A stretch of 64,000 nucleotides of DNA from Aphelocoma coerulescens (Eukaryota > Chordata > Aves > Passeriformes > Corvidae). Every line of letters begins with the position of its first letter. Position 1 is the stretch's first letter. The position numbers were made by a program, and so were the translations under genes. Below, in pieces: positions 49,898 to 61,700 of this stretch. The DNA is taken from positions 14,111,497-14,175,496 of the forward strand of contig NC_091016.1 of NCBI RefSeq assembly GCF_041296385.1, in the 5' to 3' direction. The notes beneath the pieces are model-generated. The model worked only from the letters and a program-made list of their open reading frames with translations, did not search any database and had not been told where the DNA came from.

Positions 49898-52140
49898 CCC
49901 CTCTCAATTCAACTGGGAGAGCAGGAAAGGAGGGATGGGCTGTTCCTAAAGCCAGCCTAGAGTTCACAAGGCAAAACAAGGCTGCATGCAGCTCCTTTGG
50001 ACATACTGGAAAATAAAAAGCAGTGCTATTTGGGACAGAAATAGTGGATTTTTGTAACAGGGAAAGCCCTAATGCCTACTGCTCATGATGGGCTTGGTGT
50101 CTGGCTCTATCCTGCTGTTTCGCACACAGATCACACACACCTCAGATGCTTCCAATAAAAGCCTGACATCTCTCCCAGGCACAGCCGTGAAGGGCAGGTG
50201 CTGTCACTTCACACCAGATAAGGAGGGAGGCAACACTCCCATCTCTACCTCCTACATCCACCCAGAGCCCAGATGGACCTGCTGCTGTTGTGGGTTTGGC
50301 TGCAGAAAGCCCTACCCAGGCACATCGCTCCAGGCTTTCCTCTGCGCAGGAGCATCAGCAGGACATTCTGTCTGGATGAAAAGCTGCAGGGAAAGATGAT
50401 CCAATGAGAGCCTCATGCCTGGGCTACAGAGCAGGCTACAGCTGTATTAAAGGAGCTGGCTTCCAACAGAGGAGCACAGCGTGAGGCTCACCTTGCTCCT
50501 GGAAAAGCTGGAAGGAAAGCAGAAGCATTCATCTGCTCATCAGTTGCTTCTCTTTGGGATCCAAACCCTACCTAACTGGGAGAGAGCAGAGTTAGCAACC
50601 TGAAGAGCCCCCAAGCCCCCTTTGTGGATCCAAGGAGGGAAAAGGGGAGATGGTGACTGACCAAATCCAAGGCCAAGACAATGACAGTATTATTTTAGCC
50701 CCTGCTGCTTTTCTTTGATCTCAGCAAGGAAACAAGCACACTCTGTGCAAACATATTAATGGTTTCCTTCTCTTTGCAATGGAAAATTACACCCACTTAT
50801 CTGCCTCCTAGGGAGATGTTTGCATTTAATTCTCTGCTATTTACAAAATACTTTGAAAACCATGCATAGAAAATGGTTGGTAAGAGCTGATTGCTCCCTG
50901 TACGTCAAAGGAAGCAACGATCAGGATGTCTTCGGGAGATCCATTCTTCTCTGTTTCAGTACCCAAAGCTGGATAGCACTAAACAGTGCTGAAGTGAGCT
51001 GCTGCTGGGGGAGTGTGTGCAGAGAGGTGTCAGCTCTGCCTCACATATCTCTGCAGGCAGGAGAGCCCCATCAACATCAGCTAATTTGGACGAGCCTGTT
51101 ATTGGAGAGCAGCACAAGCCCCAGAGGGGCACGGCAGCTGCCATCCAAGCACGGAGGATGTTTGTTTCTTTATCACCTCAGTGCAAAGAACATGCTCTCA
51201 CCTGGTTCTCACAACACTGGCATTTATAGTGCCCCAATCTGTGCTGAATCCCCCTCCACAGCACTAATGTTGCTTCTTCACCAATTCAACAGCTGAGATA
51301 AAGGAACTGACGTCGTCCCCCCACTTTTTTTTTTTTTTTTGGGGGGGGGGGGAGGGGGGAGGAGGATGGAAAAGACTTATCCCAGGGAAAGATGCCAGGT
51401 CCCCTTTTTACTTCTTCACCAGCATATCCTCACCTGCAGAGAAACACAGCAGGACCATTTCCAGCCCTTTCTAAGCTGACCCTGGAGAGCAAACCCTGAG
51501 CTGGGCATATCCATGTGTAATCCGCTCCATTCCAGCACACACCTCCACGGCACATCTCGCCCAAAGCTGCTCAACAAGCGCAGGGAGACCACTCCCGAGC
51601 TGCACCGCCTGGTCCTGTTTTAGCCAGGGACGCCCAGCCCCGGCCGTGCCCCACCTCTGGGAGCATCTCCCCGGCAGCTGCAGCCAGCGCCCTTCCAGGG
51701 CTTTTGGCGGCAGACAGCTCCCTCCAGTGGGGCATCTGCCACCACACCATTCACGCTTCTTCCCGAGGAAAGGGGGAATTCCCATTGAAACCCCCCCTCA
51801 AAAAGACAAATAGAGAAGTTACCAGGCTCCAGCTGTAGCACAGGCTGGGAAGGCAGCTGTGCTTTACATCCAGCCAGGACGATGGGGTGGTGGTGGTGCT
51901 TTTTGCTGCCAGCATCCATGCAAGCACCAAAAATGCTGTCCCCATCGTTCAGTGAGTGGGGGCCCACCTGCCATAACCTGACCAGGTTTCACACCAAACT
52001 TTTAAGTCAAGTTCTGGAGATGTTTCTCAGCCAGGCTGGTAGAAACATCCCGCAGGACCCTCAAAATCCCCAGGTCGTGCCAGGGCTTCCCATAGAGCTC
52101 TGCCTCAGGGGCAGGAGAAACCAGGCAGCACTGAGCAGGA
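49898..52140. other. Intergenic stretch downstream of the mucin-like gene
   Basis: I see no supported exon. The one notable feature is the poly-T/poly-G tract at 51,325. The stretch lies between the sense CR1 copy and the 3' end of the minus-strand gene. Confidence 0.5.
51325..51364 (+). repeat. T16-G12 tract with further G runs
   Basis: Sixteen T are followed directly by twelve G, then A, six G, A and two short GG pairs. The G-rich part could form a quadruplex on the plus strand. Such a sharp homopolymer junction is also a place where sequencing errors are common, so run lengths may be inexact. Confidence 0.85.
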
Positions 52141-52152
52141 TGCAGAATATTT

Positions 52153-52221
52153 TTTAATTCCATATTAAGTACCAAAACATCTTATTTCCTTTTTTCTTAA
52201 AAAAAAAAAAAAGTGTTTAAT
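52153..52221 (-). terminator. Candidate poly(A) signals (ATTAAA twice) of the mucin-like gene
   Basis: On the minus strand ATTAAA occurs at 52,216-52,221, followed by a long T-rich stretch, and again at 52,153-52,158. No AATAAA lies within 200 bases of the stop. The first site, about 130 bases after the stop and with a U-rich downstream element, is the better candidate. ATTAAA is the commonest variant signal in vertebrates. Confidence 0.5.
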
Positions 52222-52351
52222 TTTCATGTGCAGATCTTGAGCAGGGTAAATCAGCAGCTGTACAATGGTGTGGAGCAAACATTTTGTTCCCCAAGCTGAG
52301 CAATCATTAAAAAAATTAAATTACAACATAAGGAACACCGTCATGGGATAT

Positions 52352-52761
52352 TCATGGTCCATAAAACACAGCAGAAGGGTTGGCACAGCCAGTGGTTGTG
52401 TCAGAAACGCTGGGAAACGCAGGAGTGAGGGCAGAGGTCACACTGTCTGGGGGAGGCTGCTCTGGGAAGGCGCTTCCTGCCTGCCCAGGGTGGGCACGGA
52501 CACTCCAGAGCCACTCGGGGGACCTGGCTCGCAGCTTCAGCTGGAAGGGGTCGAGGCGCAGGCAGTCCCCCAGGTTGTGCAGCTCCATGGCTGGCTCCTC
52601 CACGGCCCTCACGGGTGGCTCCTCAGGCCTGGGGCTCCTCCTGGGGGGCTGTCCCCACACGGCCGTGACACAGAGGGCACCAAAGGCCACCGCCATCACC
52701 AGGCCGGCCACGAGGGCTGCGCCCACCAGCATGTCAGCGTGGCGGAGGAAGGTGCTGATCC
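52352..52761 (-). CDS. Mucin-like gene exon 10: transmembrane helix, cytoplasmic tail and stop
   Basis: Acceptor CTCTTGCAG, entering in phase 1. After 'GISTFLRHAD' comes a hydrophobic helix (MLVGAALVAGLVMAVAFGAL and on to about residue 1355), then 'GQPPRRSP' as the cytosolic anchor. The tail of about 100 residues contains a plausible ordered motif, 'LGDCLRLDPFQLKLRARSP', and ends 'NPSAVFYGP' before TGA at 52,352-52,354. No catalytic domain is visible in the tail. Confidence 0.88.
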
Positions 52762-55700
52762 CTGCAAGAGAAAGGCCACAGCCTCATCCCAGTGGCCACT
52801 GCCCCAGGGAACACCACTGTGCTCACAAAGTGCCCCACATCTCCTCCAGGTGCTCCCAGGGTGCTCCTCCAGGAAGTTGAGCACCGCCCCTGCCACCCCC
52901 CAGAAACCCTCACCCTCACACCTGGCTCCATCCCAGAGAAATATTTCGACCAAGAGCCAGCCTGCAGGAGCAGCACAGGGATGGTGCCACCCAAGAAGAA
53001 CCCCGACAGAGCAAAGCCATTGCCAAACCCATGTGCAGCTACACAGAGACTAAAAGATCTGCTGCTGTTCCCATCCAGGCCTGGAGGGACCCTCTCCATG
53101 GCCCAATGGATAAAGATGGATTTGTAAAATTATCTGTATCAGAAGATAACAATAACCAGCTGATCTGTATAGGCTTAGACTGCACAACTGGCTAGTTAAT
53201 TGACTTGGAGTTGGTAGGATGGGTGAGAAATTATACTTGGCTATGAGCTCACATTAAGGTTTAAGCCACTGCAGGGATGTTGAAGTAGTTATGGGAAAGC
53301 AGCAGCAGTGTTTGGAGCACATATTGCAAAATATTGCTGTTTTCCAGCCTGTGAGGCCCCATTACCCTGCAGGATTGGATCAGCCACCTCTGATTATAGT
53401 CAAACACCACATGCCATCTGCTCAGCCTTGTGTCAAATACACCAGGGGAGCTCTGGGGTAAACACCAGGAACATCAGTGTCCTTCTCACCAAGATCTACA
53501 CAGAGTGACAGGAGAACACAGGGCACTCCCAGGAGCCACCAGAGGTAGCTCATAAATCACCCTTGACCACATTTTGCTTATAACTTAAGGCTCACGTGTG
53601 CCAAGTTGTAACCCTGATGCAGAGAAAGCAGCAGACTGGGGGAAGGGAGGCTAAGACTCGTGGAGAGCTTGTATTCCCAGCTGGGAACTGCCTTGCAAAG
53701 ACACGGTACATCCTCACCACACCAAGCAGGGACACAAAGCCGCCACTCCAGTAACATCACACATCAGCAGAGGTGCAGGACCCCGGGCTAGGAGAGAGCC
53801 CCTGGGGCTGGTGTGCTCCCTCCGGGCTGCGCTGGCACCAGCACTGCCGCACAAATGGCTCGCCCGCACGCACACCAGGAGAACACCAGAGTGCGAGAGA
53901 GAGCAGAACTGCAGTTCCATCCTCTACCTGGTCGGGGAGTGCGGATGCAGAGGGTGCCGGACTTGGTGGGAGAATGATCCTCGTAGTCCTTCTTGCAGCG
54001 GCACACGTAGGTGCCCACGCCGTTGAAGCACTCTGCCTCCTCCCCGCAGAGGCCAACCCCAGCCTGGCACTCGTTCACGTCTGCACCGGGGAATAGATGC
54101 CCTATGTCAAGTCAGGCTTGGCATAAAAGGGTTTACCCCAGAAAAAAAAAAAAGTGAAGCACCCACCTTCAACAAACAGCGAAACAAGCTGCAGCTTCTC
54201 CATGCCCACCGAGGTGCCAAGCAGCTCCTCCAGCTGGGAGCGCAGGAGCAGAGACATGTTCCTCTCCTCTGGCTCCAGGTGCAGCCAGAAGGTGAGCAGC
54301 AGGTTGGCATCATTCATCCTGCAGGCAGGGAGAGCCCAGGGTGAGGCAGGAGGAGAACATCTCTGCAGGCCCAGCTCTGACAGCCCACTTAGACTTTCTA
54401 CCCTTGGCATGGGACTGTGGTGCTGCAAGCTCTTGGAAAGATCATCTGTGCCAAGAGGCAGCTTTGCACTTGAACCAGGGGAAAAGGAAAGCCCAGGAAT
54501 GGCTCCTCATCTGGAGCTGGGCTGAAATGGTCAGATATTTGTGTACAGTGAATTGTAGTGGCGATCTGCAGCCCCAGATCAGCCTCTGCCAGGTGAGCAG
54601 GGACCTTGCTGACAGCTCCCAGCTTTCTCCAGCACTGTGGCAGGTGAGGGTATCCTCATTTTCCTCAAGAGTTTAAATCCATCTTGGACCTATATAGGCC
54701 CTGGGTAACACTAAACATCAATTTTCATCATCTTTCCTCTAGAAAACAATCTTTTTTTCCTACTTTCAGGACAAGTTATAGATCAAAGAAGAGGAGAAAA
54801 CACATCTCTTCCTGGGGAAGGACAATGAGAAGCCAAGACACTGCTAATCCAAGAAATATTACAGGTTATAGCCATCACCTGCCAAGCCAGCAGCACAGCA
54901 TTAACCCTACCTTTTGACATCCTTTAACTTTATTTCGCTGACTCTATTGGCAGAAAGATTCAGGTTCTTCTGGATCTGCAAAGGAACAGTGACCAGCACT
55001 CATTTGATGTTGGACGAGCAAGAATATGACAGCAAACAGCTTCTTTTCTCACCCTACCTCCCCATCTTGGTCTCCCCCTTCACAAAACACCTGGGATGAA
55101 GATGTCCCATATCCCACTGCTATAACCCCTTTCTGTGGAAGAATACTACTTGTGCCCATCTGCTTAGCTCCAGGTCAGCTCCCCCAAACACAAAAGCACA
55201 GCATGGTCTCTTCTACATGAAGATTTGGGACATCCCAGCTGTTTTTCTCCACCCCCCCATGCCCACACTTACATGGTTCTTCAGAGATTCAAGGACACCC
55301 TTTTGGAACTCACTTCCACTGGGAGGAATCCAGACCTTGGGTTTGATTTCAACAGTGACTTCAAACAGCATATCTACCAGAAGACACAAGATCCTGGCAT
55401 GTTCAAATGCCCGTAATACAAACAGGCTCCTTAAATGAGTTAGTGCTGAAACATCAGCACTAGAACAGCCACATGCTTGTGCAGGTCAGTGCCACGTGGG
55501 TATTTCCAGGGACTATGCATCAGGTAGAACAAGTTGTTCAGTAACAGGTGAAAACAAACCTTAATGCTTGTTGATGAATACTAGAATTGATTTTTCAGTG
55601 ACAAACTTACACAGATAAACAATACATATCCAACTACATTTATATGCCTTTAGCTGCTCTGTTTCCCAAAGGGATTGTCATAATTAGTGATGGAGCCTAG

Positions 55701-58700
55701 CAGCCCATTTCTCTTGGAATCCAGGCTGGCACAGATTTGCCAGTCTGCTGTTTAAAACCTATTCATTCGTCAATATTTCCCCTGTTCAGAGCTCAGGCTC
55801 CTTCTGTATTGACTCCTTTTTGCAAGCTGTTTCTGTGGCTTGCTGGGCCATACAAGCCCTGCATTTATATTGTTTAGTTGCTCATGCTCCCACATAAGAG
55901 GGTTTTGCTTCTCTCCCTGGTCTGGGGAACAGGATTTCAAGCAGGTTTCTGATCCTGTTAGTCACAGGACATCCATTGGAATATATTAGAGGAACTGGGG
56001 TTCATTGACCCTCATTCATCTCAGAAAAAAACCTTATTTAAACAGCCAACAAGTAGTGCTTGGACTCAAACAAGCCATCATTTATGTCAGGGTTAGCACC
56101 TGAACTCAGGTTCCTCCAGGGGAGATACAAAGTGACCAAAGCACAACAAGTGGGATTGCAGTGATTTCTTTAAAAAGAAGATCTTCAAAGTGGTTACTAC
56201 TCAGAAACAACTCTCACTGCTTTCTAAGTGTAACGAGCAGGTGATGTCCAGCACAGCCTCAGGCAGCTCCCTGGGCTTAGGGCAGTTTTAAGACAAGCTT
56301 ATCTCTGCATAGCTCACCTCCAGGATGGTGCTGGGATTGCAGTCCTGTGTCGTTCTCCACAGATGACATTAGATCTGCCAAAGCAAGGGAAAGCATCAGG
56401 CTGCTATCATCGATGTAGCAGTAATGGGGGAGGGAAAGTACATTAGGTCTGTGTCACTTTGCAGGAACAGTGCCATGTGCCAGGTCCTTCCTCTGTTCTT
56501 CATACTGAAATTAAATATCAGGCTCTGAATGCAATCTCTTCTCCTCTACAGTGGAAAGTGTTCTTTAGGAAGGAATCACCCCAATAAACCCCATTTCCAT
56601 TTCTGGATGTTATCCCTGTGAGTGTGGCTTGTACCAGAGCTGCCTTGGATCCCAGTGGAGCAAAACAGCTTTGTGCATTACATGCCAGCAAATGTGAAAA
56701 ATCTGAGTAAAATCTACAATGGAGGGGCAAGAACAGTTTGGAGGCAGGGAAACACCAATTGAAAACATCTTCTCCTTTCAGGCAGAAATTAAAACATATC
56801 AGTAGGTAAATGTTGCTGTGTAAGTGGTCTACCATCAGCTCTTAAACCTTCTTTAGAGGCAAAGGACTTTTTAAACCCTTCTCCAGCTTCTGGAGCTCAA
56901 ACTCAGTGATCATGTCCGGGAGCACTGTGACAGGCTACAGAGGAATCAATTCAAGACAGAGTTGTTTAAAACCAAGTTGAGCATTCCCAGCCTGCTTTGG
57001 GGGTGAAGTCACAGCTGAGAGGCTGGCTCCTCCATGGATAGCTCAAAACACTTGGATTAGAAACCAGCCTGTCCCTATTATGAGTAGTATAATCCCACAG
57101 ATACCCACATTACAACAGATAATCCTATGTCTTCTCAAGTACCTCCCTCCTTGGATACAGGAGTCAAGAGTGGGACCACATGCCCAACTGAAGGTAACAG
57201 GCATGTCTACAAATAAAACCTCTTAAGAGAGTGCTGCATCACTGGAGGTGCATATTGCACATTGTCAGGCACCAGTTCAGCCACTAATAACCCAAAAATC
57301 ACCTTACCAAAGAGATCTTCAGTCCTTCCTCCCAGAGACACCACATCAGCAGCAGTCACACCAGGAGAGGGGTAGAGAGGTGGTTTCATGCTGGTGTTCA
57401 GTGGTGGCTCTGCCAGCACTGGTGTCTGTGTGTGATGTGCAGCAGCTGCCACTTCTGAGGGGCTGTCACTGGCCTGACCCAGGGTAGGTGATGTGCCAGA
57501 GACACCTACACTGCTGCTGGGCATCTCTGAGCAAGGGGAACCAGCTGGGTGACATGGGACCATGGTGGCCAGAGCAGTCCCTGGCTCTGTGTCCCTCTCA
57601 GTCAGTTCCAAGGCAGGTGGCTCAGCTTTACACCCAGTGTCTTGCCCAGCTGGAGCTGGCTTCACTAATATGTCATCTTCAGTTCCTCTGCTCTTGCTAC
57701 CACCATCCTCAAGGTTCTTTTCCAGCTTGGTTTCATCCTGACCATGCTCACTTGGGTCAAGACAGCTCAGGTTAGCACCAGACTGAGCATCTTCCATGAG
57801 ATCAGGAGAATGTTGGGCCTCTTCATCTGGTCTCACAATGTCAGGCTGGATCATGCCATCAGCAGGCACAGCTGGTGGGCCTGGAGGAGCTGTCAGCATG
57901 GACAATAAACTTTTGGTCACCACTGTCCTCCAGCTCTCTTTTTTAGAGGTCTCCTGGACAGGCTCCTGGGGAGCTGCTGTGGTATCACTTGAAGAACCCA
58001 CAGTTTCAGAGTCTCCAAATACGTAATACTGTCCTTTAAAATGTTGGTATTCATGGCTTCTGGAACCACTCCCTGACAGAAACAACACCTGCACCTCAGT
58101 GGCTTGTGCAGCAAAGATCAGAGTGCCTCTGTTGTGGCAGGCAAACGCCACTTTGGTTTCCACGCTTGACGAGACCCCCTGGAAGATGATCTTGTCCTGG
58201 TTGTTGCCACAGCCATCGCTCCCCTGGAACCCTTGGACATAGATGACAATGTGCTTCTGGGGGCCTGCCCAGATGGTCCAGTTGCACCAGATGTTGGGTT
58301 TGATGTCAACATGCAGCGGGAGGTAAAACATGCCAGACCCATCCCGGAAGATGAGGTGGCAGCTCCTGATGGGAAAGTACTCCGTTACCCAGGGAGGCCC
58401 CAGCTCTGGCACATCAGGAACATAGAAAAGAAACATGTAATCAAAGGTTATTGCATCATATATTACATTTTATATTCTATTATACAACAGACTTCTAAGA
58501 GCACTGCAAATTGCCATGGGAGAGGCGATATTTCAGACCCTCTCCTGCTACAAGATTTCTGTAGTTTCAGCTCCTGGAGCCACATATCCACACTACAGCT
58601 GGAGCTGAGCTTCTGTGAGAGGCTGCATGAAGCAGAGCCAATGCCAGCCAGCTCCAAGATGGACCCAGCACTGGCCAGGCCAGTGAGGAGTCCTCCCCTG

Positions 58701-61700
58701 AGAAGAAAGGAGTGGCAGAGACAAGGTGTGATAAACTGACTGCAGGCCCCATTTCCCATCCCCCTGCACCTCCAGAGGCAGGGCAGGAGGCAGAGAAACC
58801 AGGAGTGAAGTTGAACCTGGGAAGAAGGGAGGGGTGGGGGGAAGCTGCTTTTAAGATTTGGGTTGATTTCTCATTATCCTACCCTTATTTGATTGGTAAC
58901 AAATTAAACTGATTTCCCCAAGTCAAGTCTGTTTTGCCCATGATGGTAAGCAGTCAGTAATCTCTCCCTGTGCTTATCTCACCTTGCAAGCCTTTAATCA
59001 CATTTTCTCTCCCTGTCCTGCTGAGCAGGGGACTGAGAGGGCACCTGGTGTTCAGCCAGGGTCACCCCACTGCAGTTCTCCCCTGAGAGCAGGTTCTGAT
59101 TGCCAGGTGGAGGCTGCAGGTAAAGGCACAGCTTTGTCCTTGTCCCCACCAAATAATTTTGACTTCTAAAGATGACCTAAGCCGAGACACAAAGTGCTGG
59201 GACACCTACCAGCACGTTCCCCTTGCTGTCCTTCTGGCATCTGGGTCTTCCTGGGTACATCAGAGGGCTCCCAAGGCTTTTGGTCTCTTGGCAGTGTTTC
59301 TCCCCACAGAGCTGCAGGCAGATTAGTGTGTGCAGGAGTGGTGCTGAAGGAGGCAGTTGTCCTCTGTCCTGGACCCTCTTGCAGAGTTTCTGTGGCTCTC
59401 TGCATTTTACATCCCCCAAAGTTGGAGATAGAAGCCAGTTTGTCACTAGCAGCACTGTCCTGGTGCTGCACAGGCACCATGTGCTCTTCTCTGATGTCAG
59501 ACAGGGAAGCTGGTGTCATCCCAGAGCCACTGCTGACTCTGCCCTCAGGCTGAGTAAGCTTCACACCAGGCTCTGGGACAGTGACTAAGACTGGGAGGGG
59601 ACTCCTGGCCATCAAGCTCACAGAGGTTGTGGTTTCTTCCCCCTGGCCACCTGCCTCCCCCAGCAGCAACTTTTGCATCCCAGGGCCAAGGCACCTGGAG
59701 GACCCATCTGTGCCCAGTTCAGAGTCTACTGATGGGTGGCAAGGTGGTGAAGGGGAGACCATCATCTCCTGTCCTCCTGGGCTAGCTGGGAAGATGTCCC
59801 TCTGCCTGAGACTGACAGGATCCCAATCCAGAGAAGCTGGTAGAGAGGCCACCGTGGACACAGACTCTACTTGTGGAGGAAGAGGTGCTTCAGGGATTAA
59901 ATCCAGAGAGTGTGCAGGAACAGGTACTGTAGTGGCAGTCACCAGCACAGGGATGGTCTCTGTCCCTAGGACAAGCACAGGTGTGAGAGGATGCTCCAGC
60001 CCTGTTGGCAAAGCATGAACAGCCAGCCCTGGTTCTGTGGGATGAAGCACTCTTCTACCCCTAAAACTTTCCAGTGGGAAAATATCCATGGGCTTTGTAT
60101 GTTGGAGGCCAGTTGTGCCTAGCTCCGATTTAGGCATGCACAGATGCCCCAAACTGCTTTGGCTTCTCTCAGGTAGCAGATGCAAGTGGTCCCTGGTGCC
60201 CACATCATAGGGGCTCCTCAGGCTGGGCATCAGGCCCTGGGTGAGGCCAGCAGCTGGGACACTCAGGTGGGCACAGCTGCCATCCTTCTCCAGGCTGGCT
60301 GTGCCCAGCTGGCTGGGCGTGGTGGCACCTCTGCCCTCCTGGCTTTGTCCTGTGCCAGGGGACAGAGACTCAGAGTGTGCAGCCAAGCCCAAGTGACCCA
60401 TGCCTGTTGGTTTAATGGTAAACTGCAGGTGGCCCAGACCTTTTGGCCTCAGGGTGGGGTTCAGGACAGGCTGGCTGCTCTCCAGACTCACACCTCTTGG
60501 CTGCCAAAAAGGTTCTGCTCCCTGGAAAGCACCAAGCAAAGGAGTTTCCAAAAGTACACTGTGCATAGGACCAAAACTCACGGCACTGTCCTCACTCATG
60601 GAGGGATTCTGCCCCCAGGTGTCCTGTGCTGCAGTGGGGATTATTCCCTCAGGCATTCCTATGCCTTGAGCTTCCTGAACCCCTGCCAGCTCAGACCCCA
60701 GCCCACAAGGAGCTTTTGTTTCCAGAGCCTGTATCCTTGCACGTTCACCTGGGATAAGGGCTGTAGGACTTCCCACCGCTGCAGTGTCCAGAGTGATCCC
60801 TCTCCCCTGCATCAGCTCACTGCTTGGCACTGTGGCAGTACGTGTGGTTGCAAAGCCCAGCACACCTCTAAGGTTTCCAACCCAGCCAGACTGAAGAATA
60901 CCACCTTGCTTCAGCAGTTTTGAAGCAGGAGTTGCAGAAATCGCATCATCTTTGGAGGAAGATTCCCCTTCCTGGTCTTGGAAGATGTAGTATTTCCCTT
61001 TAAATCGTGCATCTCTCTGGTTTGGCAAGTACCTCTTCAGCAGCACAACATGGACAGCCTGAGCAAAGGTGGCAAAAACGTGCATCTCCTTTTTCCAGCA
61101 GGCATAAACAACGCTGTTTTCCGCCAGGGAGGAGACTCCTTCAAAGAGAATTTTGTCCTCATTTTTGTTGCAAGCCTCCTTAGTGATAAATTCCTGGATG
61201 TAAATTATGATGTGCTTCCTGGAGCCTGCCCAGATTGTCCAGTTGCACCAAAAGCTTATGGGGAAATCAGCATGGAATGCTGGAGGAGAAAACTGCCCAT
61301 ATTTGTCCTTCAGCACTCTGTGGCAGCTTCTTATAGGCACATAAGCTCTTATCCAAGGAGACTCCAGCTCTGGAAGACAAAAAGCAACAACCAAGTTTTC
61401 CCCCATTTCCACTTCCAAAGAAATAGTTACAGTCTTTATTTCCAGAAATTATTTTCAAGGTCCCTCTTCTCTCCATTTTGGTACCTCCTGCTCCCATTTG
61501 CCAACCAATCTGGAAACCCATCAGTGGGAGAACATGAGAGCAACCTCTTGGAAATCTGGAGGAGCCCTGGCCACCACCACTGCATGTTCCACGGAGAGCC
61601 AGGCTGTGCCCCCTCTGCTACTGCCCCAGAGCAGGGCACACTCATGCTTTAAGCCCCACCATGGCCATGCAGGAGCACACAGGTCCCAGGATGGCCACAT

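Noticed and set aside
53100..53480. Possible further retroviral LTR remnant in intron 9 of the mucin-like gene
   Set aside because: Some phrases look repeat-like, but I could not anchor it to a family or find both ends. Left unannotated.
59166..59209. Continuation of exon 3 to the in-frame stop at 59,166, giving a secreted short form
   Set aside because: A good donor (CTG/GTAGGT) lies just before it and its phase fits exon 4 exactly. The extra 14 codons look like intron sequence. An intron-retained form remains possible but is unsupported.
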